From Vandiemenella viatica (Eukaryota > Arthropoda > Insecta > Orthoptera > Morabidae), in NCBI GenBank assembly GCA_031002005.1, contig CM061919.1:226794739-226858738 (forward strand): DNA of 64,000 bases, in the 5' to 3' direction. Of the stretch, positions 33,690-44,099 are shown in pieces. How positions within the stretch are numbered: position 1 is the stretch's first letter; the number at the start of each line of letters is the position of its first letter. Below the pieces are notes generated by a model that worked only from the letters and a program-made list of their open reading frames with translations, had not been told where the DNA came from and did no database searches. The position numbers and the translations under genes are program-made.

Positions 33690-36600
33690 CAAACTTCTTC
33701 TTCTTCCATCATTCTGCTCAACTCAGGAGTGCGAGTGAACTGATCTAGCAGACGTGTTTTTCCTCTGTTCCCAAAATCTCTTCATAGTTTCGCTGTGCTC
33801 TTTCCTACATTTTTCCGTCCAAGTGTTCCTTCTTCTAATATACTGGCTGTTGGCAAACTGGTGGTTGGTTACTAACCATGCTACTAAATCAGCGTCTGTC
33901 CTGTATGATATCGCCTGTTATTCCAATTTCTTGGAGATCCTTTTCGATTTCAGTTAGCCAGTTGTTTTTGATTTTCATTGAAATGGCCAGGTTTAGAATT
34001 ATTTTGTTAGTCTGTTGTTACTCATTCTGATAATATGGCCGTAGAATTTAATCTTTCTTTTCCTAAATGTGTCTGAAATTTTTTCCGAATGTTGATATAG
34101 TTCGTGTGATTTCCTTTTCATCCAAATTCCTCTGTCACAAACTGGCCAAAGATTTTTCTTAAAATTTTCCTTTCTTGTTTTTCAATATATTTAATCAATG
34201 ATCTGCCCCCAATTATCAAAGTTTCTGATGCGTATGATGCCTCCGGTTTGATTACAGTGTTATAGTGTCTTAACTTGGCATTTTGGGATATTGACTTTTT
34301 GTTGTATCTGTTCCAGGTGATACTGTAGGCTTTTTGTAATTTAATTATGCTCTCATTGTTTGCTTCACAATTTAGTCCTGCAGATTGAATAATTTCTTCT
34401 AGATATCTGAATTTAGTTACGTGAGTGTTATAGCAAAATTGCGTTTTTAAGGGTTGTGCATCTTGGTACTATGAAGATCCATGTATTGGGTTTTAGCATA
34501 TGAGATTTGGAGACAACATTTGGCTGAAATTTCACACAATTTTTCAAGGGCGTAGATTACCTCTTGCCTGTTGTTGGAGATAATGCTAGATCATCTGCAA
34601 AGGCAAATATCGTAAGTGAAGTTTATTTCTGAGTAGCCTGCCAATAGTTATTCCTTTCACTTCTCTCTCCCAGGTTTTGATTACTTTGTCCAGAACAAAA
34701 TTGAGCAAAAAGGGTGATAGTCCATCTCCTTGTCGAACTCCTGTCCTGATTTTAGAAGGTTCAGACACCTCACCTAAGAACCTTACTTTTGAAATGGTAT
34801 CTGTTAATATTAGTTTGATTAATTCTCTTGTTTTCTGTCTACTTTGTATTCTTCTAGTATCTTAAAAAGTGTTTGTCAGTTTTTACGGATTTTTAAGATG
34901 GTTTTGAGACTTAAAATTTGTTCTGCGTATGACTTGCCTTTTCTAAATCCTGCCTTATACTTGCCAATAAGATGATCTTTTTGTGTTTCAAGTCTCATGA
35001 GAAGTGTCTTGGATAAAATTTTGTAAGTAATTGGTAACAAGGAAATTCCTCTTTAGTTATTAATGTAAGTTTTATCTCCTTTTTTGTGAAGTGGGTGAAT
35101 TAGTGCACATTTCCAGTCTTCAGGGATTTTTTTCCTTAATCCAGATATCTTCAATAATCATATGAATTTTTTGAGCTAGACTTGTACCATCTATTTTTCA
35201 CATTTCAGCAATTATGCCATCTTCCCCAGGGGCTTTGTTATTTTTGAGTCCATGGATTTCTTCTAAAGTGGGAGGTTCTGAATCTGGATTTGGAGTGGAT
35301 TTTTCAAAGGTAAGATGTCCTTTAGGGGGTTCACAATCTAGAAGATCTTTGAAGTAATTTGCTAGGAGCTTACAATTCTCCATATTATTTGTTTCTAGAG
35401 TCCTATCTGGACTTTTGAAACAGGCTAGGTGCCTGGTAATTTGACAATTCTTCCTTGAATGTTCTGTAGAAGTTCCTTGTGTTGTTTTTCTTAAACTCTT
35501 GATCAATTTCTGCTAGTTTGTTTCTATCATAAATACGTTTCTCTAATCTAATGGTTTTAAAAGTTTGTTTCAGCGTATTAATGAATTCCTACCAATTTTG
35601 TACAGTTTTACGGGGATTCCAATTTCACCAGGCTTTAATTCTAAGTTCTATAACCTTGTCACACCACTTATGTTTATGTTTTCTGGAAGGTGAGCCAATG
35701 CTTTGAGCAGCTTTGAGGAGTGTGTCTTTAAGTTCTGGCCAATTAGTAGGATGTTGGCTGGATATATTGGCAAGAAAAGTTTCAGATTCTTATTCCAAAA
35801 ATTCAAGGTTGATTCGCGCATTTTGTCGTATTCTGGGTTTGTCCCTATTTGGTTGAAACTTTACTTTAATTAGAGACAAATGGTGATCGGAGTCAATTAC
35901 TCCTTTTGTGGCCTTAACGTTCGTAATTTCCTTCTGATTTTTCTTGGAGATCATAACATGGTCTAGTTAAAATTGTCCTAAATGATAATTTGGTGATCTC
36001 CGTGTTTTTTTCTTGTGTGAAAGTGCCAGAAAATGAGTTGACATTAATTTTAAATCAAAATTGTCACAGAAGGCAGTTAATTGCTCTCGATTTTTATTGG
36101 TTCTTTTGTGTGCAGGATAGGGTCCTACAGTGGCTCTGAATTTATTTTCTCTGCCAATCTGCGCATTGAAGTCTCCCATCAGAATTTTGATATGATGCAG
36201 TGGAATTTTGTTTGCCGTTTCTTATAATAGTTCCCAGAAATCATCCACTTTTTGCAGCTCTTTTTGATTATAATTATTTGTAGGTGCATGTGGATAGTCC
36301 TTATTTCCTGATTTGATTGATAGTACTGAGATTCTTTCTGAAGAAGATGTGAAGTTTAATACTGTGTTTGTAATATTTCTTCTGACTACAAACCCAGTGC
36401 CAAATTGTGTTGGTTTATTAGGGATTGAGATGAGATTGCTTGTTTGCCTTTGTAGATTCTGTAATTTCCTAATTCAAAATGATTTTAATCTGTGTATCTT
36501 GTTTCTTGAAGAGCTAGAATTTGGATGTTGAATTTGTCTAATGTTTCAGTTAGCTCCTTAAGTTTGCCAACTTTGGGAAGCGTATTGATGTTCAAGGTGC

Positions 36601-36780
36601 CAAGAAAATATTTGCATTTCGGACAAAGAGTTTTGGGAAGCTCCGATACATTACTGCATGGTGTTCTCTGTACCCCAGAATCCGATGACCGAGAAAACCT
36701 AGTATATTTACTAGGGCCTGGGGTAGCAGACATTACCATAATGCTTTAAGTTGAAAGTATGGGGAGATCACGCTCTGTTG
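33690..36780 (-). mobile_element. Long, decayed non-LTR retrotransposon (APE endonuclease + RT)
   Basis: On the minus strand the first ORF (36739-36485) has LGTLNINTLPKVGKLKELTE and NIQILALQETR, the opening motifs of an APE-type endonuclease. Next come MGDFNAQIGRENKF (near 36179), then NNKAPGEDGIIAEM (35240-35198) and IRTGVRQGDGLSPFLLNFVL (34750-34690) of the reverse transcriptase. A C-terminal WLTEIEKDLQEIGITGD stretch is near 33960. Stops and frameshifts break the frame repeatedly, so it is inactive. The order and motifs suggest an RTE- or related-clade LINE; the clade is not certain. It is nearly full length and antisense to PRORP. Confidence 0.85.
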
Positions 36781-37559
36781 ACTTCAGTATTACAACCATG
36801 GTAATGAGCCATAGAGGTTGCCTCAAGTTGTTTTCGGGCCTAATGTTTTACGGTTCTCAGCCAACCCTCCTCCTTTATCTGGGCTTGGGACTGGCAACAG
36901 CAACTACTAAGCTACTCAATCCACCCAGTAGCTGCTGTCAAACTGTTATTATATTATTATTATTTGAATTTATCTCTGTCGTTTGAGCATATTTTCATCT
37001 TCCTAAATATTTTATATTTTTTAAAAAATAAATTCTTTCTCCCTCCAAAAAATATACTTAAAATTTACTTATGATCCATAATTTTGGTCAGAATGTGTTT
37101 CTCTATGTTGACTGATTATTGTGATAGTTAAGTTTGGATTATCTATTAAAATGACTTGACATTTTATTGTTTAAGATGTTTTTGATTGTCGTTGTATATC
37201 ATGCTGACCATATGGTGTCATAGAGTTTCAAATGCCTCTATCATGTTTAGTAAAAATTTTAGACTATGTAAACCAAATATCAAAAGTTTGTCTTATTCTC
37301 TACCACTTGTGAGAATTAATATGGTGTTTTTCATCCACTTTAGAATGATGACTTTTATTTTCAACATATTTTTATGACATTGATTTAGTTTTTAGTTAAA
37401 AAGTCTTTTATTGTTAAGATTTTGTTTATATTATCAAACTGCGATATCAGTGGCTTTGAATTAAACCCCCTTTATCGGTTTTGGAAAGCCTATTTATCCT
37501 TGACATCTGGCCTACTTAAGTAGAAGTTAACTGGTATAAGATATGGGAGGTTTTATGTG

Positions 37560-38470
37560 GCAAAACCTAGTGGTGGGAAAACTTTCACTATTTACAGGGT
37601 TGAAGCTGGTGGAAAGAGAGTGCATGTTATGTATCTAGTAGCACTAGGATTGTATTTGTGGACTAGGTTAGGGGGTTTGCTGAAACATGATCTGGGAGGG
37701 GCAAGAGAATGTATGTTAGGAGAGATCTTAGGTAAAATTGAAGGAAGTAATAACCACCAGACATAATTCCAACATTTCTGATATCCAAGTATCCCATAAT
37801 TATCCATCAGATTTAGAACACAAACAGGTCTCATGCCAAATGACAACCATTCTCACGGACCATCCAGTCCTACTCATATAGTACTTCCCTGGAGTTGAAT
37901 CCAACAGTCCATCATATCCTGTAACAGGACTATGATTTCCTTCAAGTCTTCCTGGAAATGATTTCCCTTCTTCCAAAATCTCTCTATCCCTCTCCAAACA
38001 TGCTTCAGTAGATCCCATTACCTGAGATAACTCCTAGTGCATATACATCATTATCTTACAGACTTGCGGTTCTTTTTAATATAACAGACGTGTAATGTGT
38101 GCCTTCTTCCACTACCTTCATCAGCTGTGTCAGTGTTGAAAGTTTTTACATCATAGGTCATGTCACATGTGAAATCACCCATGTGATATACCTGTTAACT
38201 TACAACCACTGTCCGACTTCCTACATAGGTTTGACCACTAATCAACTGTCGATAAGAATGAATGGCAACAGACAGTTTTCACTCTGAATCTATGCCACCC
38301 ATTAGCTGTACGTGCCAACTCTTATGATACCAATAATTTAAGTTGCTTCTTCATCATCTGTGCTATCACATTCCACCCAAACAATAGCAGCCCCTCTGAA
38401 CTAAGAAGGTGAGAACTGGCCTACTGGTAGATACTGGGCGCCAGGCAACCACCACATCTCAGTGTACTTA
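37560..38470. mobile_element. Penelope-like element type 2, copy e: rearranged, parts on both strands
   Basis: 37590-37770 on the minus strand reads LPKISPNIHSLAPPRSCFSK followed by PPNLVHKYNP, the linker before the nuclease. 37790-38470 on the plus strand holds the same linker again in decayed form, then THVIYLLTYNHCPTSYIGLT and TNQLSIRMNGNRQ of the nuclease. The inverted 5' part repeats the head-to-head theme of the pseudo-LTR palindromes and suggests inversion during insertion. Confidence 0.7.
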
Positions 38471-39398
38471 AGATAATACTTCCATTGTCTTTTTTAATTT
38501 CCATCCCCTCCACCCTTTTATTCTTACACCTAACTTGAGGTAGTATTGTTTTATTAGAACATTCACCAAAGATAGTGTCGTTTTATTATAAGCTAGCATT
38601 TTCCTATTGCTCCACCCATACGAATTTTGGTGTGCATATTAATTCATTTGCCTTTTGTTTTTCTTCTAGTAGCAAAGCATAAACATTTGTAATCTTTACC
38701 GTAAATTAAATTCCACAACCACTTTATATTAATTGGAGTATTTTGCAAAGTTGTGGTATATTTTTTTCAACTCATTATCACAAATCCTGTCCTATTCCAT
38801 CAGTTTTTGAATCTGACCCTTGATATCTGCCTTGTGCTTGCCATGTTCTTATGTTGAAAAACAGTAAATGTCTGAAAATTTCAATATTTCCTGAACGTTG
38901 TCACCATCTTTGTGTCATCTATGGTGATCGGTAGTTTATTTCCAGATGCTTATTTTATCATCCAGCTTCTTTTTATTGCCTTATAATTATTATTTTGCCT
39001 TCCCAAATATAGTACATTTACAAAGTAACTCATTTTGCGATTTCGGATAGAAAAATTGGTCTCGTCCATGTTTTAATATTTGGACCTGCATACCTGGTGA
39101 CTCTGCTTTGTGCTTCATTATTTTTCCATGTGACTATAGGGTCATCTGAAACATTGTGTAATTTCATTAATTATTTTGTTTTATATTGTCGTAACCCTCC
39201 TGTCTCCAAAGGAATGAGTTACTTTTACTATCTTTATTTTAATACCGCTGTATTTTCATTTTTTTGACGGTTTAAATAAGATCCTATTTTTCTGTCCTCA
39301 CTTCAAAGTTTCCAGTATTTTATAGATAACAACAGTAGTTTTTTTTAATAGCGTGAATGTAAATTTAAATTGCTTGTTTGTTACTTTCTTTTATTTAG

Positions 39399-39542
39399 AG
39401 GCCATTGTCATTCCATCCATTTCCGCAGCAGCATGAAGATGGTTCTTGGCATTTGCCATATCAAGTCATCACCGATGGTCCAACTGGGAGGTACAATCAC
39501 TTGGAGCTGCCAAAACATTGGCTATGTCTTGCTCGAGTATAG
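39399..39542 (+). CDS. PRORP: PRORP terminal coding exon
   Basis: The exon follows TTATTTAG, begins in phase 0 after 28264 and runs 47 codons to TAG at 39540-39542. The peptide (about residues 429-475) has EDGSWHLPYQ and LPKHWLCLARV. The His of WHLPY and the Cys of WLCL match the C-terminal zinc ligands (His557 and Cys578 in human PRORP) that close the zinc site with the CxxC of the earlier exon. The stop is the last triplet before GTAAATAA, a usable donor, so the 3'UTR may begin in another exon (candidate 42792). The preceding intron of about 11 kb holds the LINE and several Penelope-like fragments. Confidence 0.95.
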   Translation, partial: RPLSFHPFPQQHEDGSWHLPYQVITDGPTGRYNHLELPKHWLCLARV

Positions 39543-39574
39543 GTAAATAACTAAATGTAAAGTTTAAAATACTA

Positions 39575-41520
39575 AAATTAATTTTGTATGGGTAGAAAAC
39601 ATAAATTATACCTAACACTCACCAAAGTTGTAGGGAGGAGGGCAGCAGCAACACGAAATAACATACGAACACAAAAAATACAATATTTTGGAATTAACCC
39701 TTTATCAAATGGAAGAAGAGCTCAAACAAGCCTTGCGGTCATCACAGTCACATGCAGAATGAAACTGAGCATCGGAGGTAATGGGGGGAGCAACAATAAT
39801 ATATTCACAAGTATTAACCACAAGAAAGACAAATGGGACATTTAAAGGGAGAAATAATAAAAATAATCGAAATGAAGCTCAGATTGGGAAGTGGTATCTG
39901 GAATGGAAGAATGCAGCACAATTCAGGGAAGAATCTGACAAAGTTATAGCCAAAACAAAGAATTTGATTTAGTGATTCCAGACTATGGAAAAGCTGGGTA
40001 AGAAAAACAGGGTTCTTGGCTGGTTTTTGGTTGTGTGTTTCAGTATGGTGGACAGTTCTTGACTCTTGATATCTGTTTTTGGACTACTTCTGGACGATAA
40101 TTGTGGTTTATGAGTGCACGGCTCAGGTTGTTTGAGTAAAGAGCAAAGGATTCTTGGTCAGAGCAGATGTGTCTGCCTCAGATGGATCCTTTATGAAATG
40201 CGTAGCATTCTTCCCACTATACCACATTTCGCCTTTAGCAAACCACCTAACATAAAAAAATATACTTGTACACAAATATACAAATATCAGATCTCTGATG
40301 CACTTAACCCTGCACTGGTCGTGTGGATTACATATGTAGTCCACTCAAGCCATTTCTAATGGGACTTTTCAGAGCGCGACTACTGCAGGGTTAAACCACT
40401 GTTCGAATCCTTCCCGTGTACAGGGCCACCATAAGTGAGCGTGCAAGGTGTGCACCGCAACTGGGCAGCACGTCAAGGGAGGCGACAAATCGAGTGATGG
40501 ACGGACACCAGCTCGTGATCGTTACCATTCCATTGTCGCTGCGACAAAATTTAGAGCATATTATGTAGAGGGTGATCTTTTGTTTTAGCTCAACTGCTGC
40601 TCTTCGGGTGGCTGGCGACACTCAGGGTGGCAACAATGGGGGTGGCAAATAATGTTCGAAAGGTTCAGAAAATTCCTAGATCCACCACTGGCTGTAGTTA
40701 GACAGTGGGCGGCATAATCGGTGTTGCACGAAGGCGCTCAAACAGCTACTGGTGGGCCCGCCCGTGTAATAGGCCCCAATGCAAAACATGCAGTATACAT
40801 CCACCTGCCACAACCCATTGCAACCCTACTACTGGCGTAAACTACCCCATTATAGACCATAACACTAGTATGACAACCCATCTCATATACCACCTCACCT
40901 GCCTCCACTGCCAAAGTTCCTACATCGCCTTACCTCATACTCACTATCTATCAGAATGAATAGTCACAAACAAACAGTTTACTCACAAAACCTAGCACTC
41001 ACAAAACCTGCGACCTTAATAACTGACTGTGAAGTCAGAGCCATTAGAGTACTTCCAGATACCACTTGCCATTCTGAACTCCACAGGTGAGAATTGGTCT
41101 ATCAACACATCTTGCAGACTAGACACCCCTCATGCATCAATTTCAGATAATACCTCCCATTCTCACCCTGTTACACCCATCACTGGCCAGTACAATAGTT
41201 TCATATATATATATATAAACTTTATTTCAAAATTTATTTTTGATTTTTATTATTGTTTCTCCTTTTAAATGTCCCATTTTTCCCCCTTGTGATTAATACT
41301 TACCTGCAAGTATATTATCGTTGCTTCCCCCACCACCTCAGATGGCCAGTTTCATTCTGTGTGTGGCCTTGCAAGCTCAGCTACGTTTCTTTCGACTTGA
41401 TAAACGGTTAACCCTGAAATATTGTGTTTTTTTGTGTTTGTATTTTATCTCGTGTTGCTCCTGCCCTCCTCCCTTCAACTTTGGTGAGTGTTCATATAAT
41501 TAATCTTTCCTTTCCACAAA
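39575..41520 (+). mobile_element. Penelope-like element type 2, copy f, bounded by ~300-bp inverted repeats
   Basis: 39584-39880 is the near reverse complement of 41225-41515. Shared anchors include CACTCACCAAAGTTG-AGGGAGGAGGGCAG, ATGAAACTG, GCAACAATAATATA and AATGGGACATTTAAA. Between them the plus strand gives FSKPPNIKKY (about 40225), CNRPQCKTCSIHPPATTHCN and THLIYHLTCLHCQSSYIAL (40760-40930), then a frameshifted tail with AIRVLPDTTCHSELHR-like text. The nuclease YIGL is changed to YIAL. A piggyBac-type MITE and a second GC-rich insertion (40410-40690) interrupt it. It lies just after the PRORP stop codon. Confidence 0.8.
40308..40390. mobile_element. 83-bp piggyBac-type MITE with TTAA target duplication
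   Basis: TTAA (40304-40307) precedes CCCTGCACTGGTCGTG, and the right end CGCGACTACTGCAGGG is followed by TTAA (40391-40394). The terminal inverted repeats match at 13 of 16 positions. CCC termini plus a TTAA duplication are the signature of piggyBac elements. It is far too short to encode a transposase. Confidence 0.85.
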
Positions 41521-42139
41521 AATATCATCTCATGGCAGTTCTTTCACTGCATTGTTACTGATAAAATTAATTTCAAATTTTAATGCTGTATTCATGGTTT
41601 GAAATTATCTTTTGATAAATTTATTTCATGAATGTCTTTGTAGGAAATAAACTGTTAGATGTGGATGTTGATATGCCTATAAAGAATCACCTAGTTGCCA
41701 AAATTAAAGGTGGACAGTTATAAAAAGGCATATATGTCATAACTGAAGAGATATTTTAGGAGAATATTCAGTATATGGAAACTGGGCTTCACTAGATTGG
41801 GGAGAAAGTGAAGACCATCCAGAGAGCTAATAAGAATAGGGGAAGAAATGTTTATTCCAAATAAATAAATAAACAGAACCTCAGTTTGTAAGAATGTTAT
41901 ATGATCGCAGTTAAGTCGTCACGAATGTACCACTGGATTGTGTTGTGAAAACACAATTTTTCGATGACTACATTCACTGGCTTCCTCAGGTGTGAAAACA
42001 TTTAGAACTCGAGGAAGAAGGAGAACCACTAAATAATGCAACTAGAAATTTCCAAGGCTTTGTTAGAAAAACTGAGAGGAAAATAAGGTATTCACACAAG
42101 TATGAATAAGAATGAGGAAGAAATTACTCAAGATGTGAA
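41521..42139 (+). other. No gene; possible degenerate hammerhead-like box
   Basis: AT-rich sequence. On the minus strand near 41990-41960, CTGAGGA...TCATCGAAAA gives a CUGANGA and GAAA pair with only a weak intervening stem, possibly the remnant of another Penelope-like end. Confidence 0.3.
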
Positions 42140-42305
42140 AAATGAATTACAAGGAAAGGGAAAATGACTTATCACTGACCAAAGTTGAAGGCAGCGGCGG
42201 GTGAAGAACATATATTACGAACAAAAGAATATCATGTATGTTCTTCACCCGTCGCCGCCTTCAACTTTGGTGAGTGATGGAGTCATTTTTCCTTTTCTTG
42301 TAATT
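42140..42305. repeat. Palindrome of two pseudo-LTR tags
   Basis: The left arm runs ATTACAAGGAAAGGGAAAAT through CCAAAGTTGAAGGC-GCGGCGGGTGAAGAAC. The right arm is its reverse complement, GTTCTTCACCCGTCGCCGCC, ending TTTTCCTTTTCTTGTAAT. The spacer is about 20-25 bases. It has the same design as 28340-28510, built from the type 2 Penelope-like tag. Confidence 0.85.
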
Positions 42306-42791
42306 TATATTGCCTAAAGCTGTTTCCTTTTTCCTTAGTTTAATTACTGAAGATGTGAAAAAGACAGAGATATTAATTAACTAGTTAAATGAGGCCATTA
42401 GGGTCTGTCATTCAGGTATGGAAGGGGAATAATTAGAGAAAAAAGCTTCTCCACATAAGTAGAAACGAGTAGACTAGGAAATTAGAAACAGATACTGATG
42501 TTAACATGACTAGTTAAGTTAAGAAAGCATAAATGGGCCAGTAAGAATAATGTTTTTACAAATTGGACAGTTTACCATTGTTTCGTACCTTAAAACATTG
42601 TTTAGATTGAGTTTGGGTACTTACTGATTACCAGGGAAATGCAAATGTGTCATAGCAGCACTGGTTTATACAGGAGAGGAAATGAATATGATTGAAAATT
42701 ACAGCTGATTTTTCTAATTTCTCTGTCATTGTGCTCTTAGAAATAATTGGTGAAATTTGATTAAATAAGTTTCTTTTGTTTTCTGTTACAG

Positions 42792-43045
42792 TGTAAGATC
42801 AACTCTCATCTTACAAATGGACTTGGAGAACCAATAATAACAAGAGAAATCCATGCGATAATGATTGTTTTGACAGCATAAAGAGAAACTCTGCAATTAA
42901 GATATCTTTTAAAACATGGTTACTGTAACTGTGAGATAGTAATACACTGTTTGAAAACCGTAGAGTAAAAGTCTCAGTGTTTGTAACACTGCTTGAAATG
43001 TATAAGCACTTTTTATGGTTTGGTAATAAAAAAGTTAAACCTCTT
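42792..43045 (+). other. Candidate PRORP 3'UTR exon
   Basis: A strong acceptor (TTTCTTTTGTTTTCTGTTACAG, ending 42791) has no matching coding exon. AATAAA at about 43025 could serve as the poly-A signal. It pairs logically with the donor GTAAATAA that directly follows the PRORP stop codon at 39542. The segment is of mixed composition with no ORF. Both sites are read from sequence; the splice itself is inference. Confidence 0.4.
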
Positions 43046-43116
43046 CATGACATAAATATGTTGAAGTTATGAACCATGTTTCAGCTGTGAGAAACTTTGT
43101 AGCCAAATGACTATAA

Positions 43117-43763
43117 CAGGGGTGGCCAAGCTCCTTGATAGTCCGAGCCATTTTTCAAAATTTGAAATTTTTCGCGAGCCGCAATTAAATATGTATTTTA
43201 AAGGTATTAAAAAAATACAGAAATTATATTTATTGAAAACATATTAATAAAAGTACGAAATATGTGTATTGAATTTAGATATTAAAAATTAAACACATTT
43301 ATTTTACGTCTCTTGATAATTCTTTAAAATTTGGTGAATAATTGGTAACAGCACTTCTCAGTAATTCTTCGAGATGCTGATTAGTTAATACTGATCAGTG
43401 TTTGGATTTCACGAATTTTAAAGTGGAATAAAATGATTCACATAAGTATGTTGTTCCGAATATTGAAATAATTCGACATGCAACCTTTTTTAATTCAGGG
43501 TACTTCGATACTGGTACAAATTTCTAAAATTCAGTAATCGCCGTCGACTTATATTTTAATTGCAGAGCTTGATCTTCTTGCATCTCTATTAATTCTAATT
43601 CTCCAGATACTTTTTGGGTCATAATTATATTGAAAATGGAAAACTCACCTTGAATTATAATAACACAAAAATGAAAAGGTAGCTCGGGTACATTTATCGA
43701 GAGCCACAAATAATCCTTCAAAGAGCCGCATGTGGCTCGCGAGCCACAGGTTGGCCACCCCTG
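43117..43763 (-). mobile_element. hAT element, deletion derivative with transposase C-terminus
   Basis: The termini CAGGGGTGGCCAAGC and GTTGGCCACCCCTG are inverted repeats, flanked by the 8-bp duplication GACTATAA (43109-43116 and 43764-43771). The interior of the right end carries the AGCC-rich GCTCGCGAGCCAC tract typical of this hAT group. On the minus strand 43605-43300 reads LELIEMQEDQALQLKYKST, KYPELKKVACRIISIFGTTY and LTNQHLEELLRSAVTNYSPN, the dimerisation region of hAT transposases of the type found in GTF2IRD2-like proteins. Two in-frame stops and loss of the N-terminus make it non-autonomous. Confidence 0.93.
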
Positions 43764-44099
43764 GACTATAAGATATGAATCTTTTATACCATACCATTCC
43801 AGTACCTGAGTATCAGTTTTTTCACGTGTAGAGTTCCTTAAAAACCTAGCATTTGTTAAGTTCACTAGACATTAATTAAATAAATATATTTGGGCATTGA
43901 GTAATTTGTCCCTTTCCAGCTGGAAAAATTAAATAGGAACAGGGAATGCAATTATAACTTACACTGACATAGTTTTACTTGCACAATATGGTGCACTAAG
44001 AACAATGGAACACCTTGGATGTTAATCCATTGTCAGCAGAAGAATATTATGCGCATTGAGCCATATTGCTGATATCTGTGATAAACAATTTGTTAATCA

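Noticed and set aside
34677..34865. Plus-strand ORFs inside the LINE (also 35967-36986 plus frames)
   Set aside because: They are antisense shadows of the minus-strand retrotransposon coding region.
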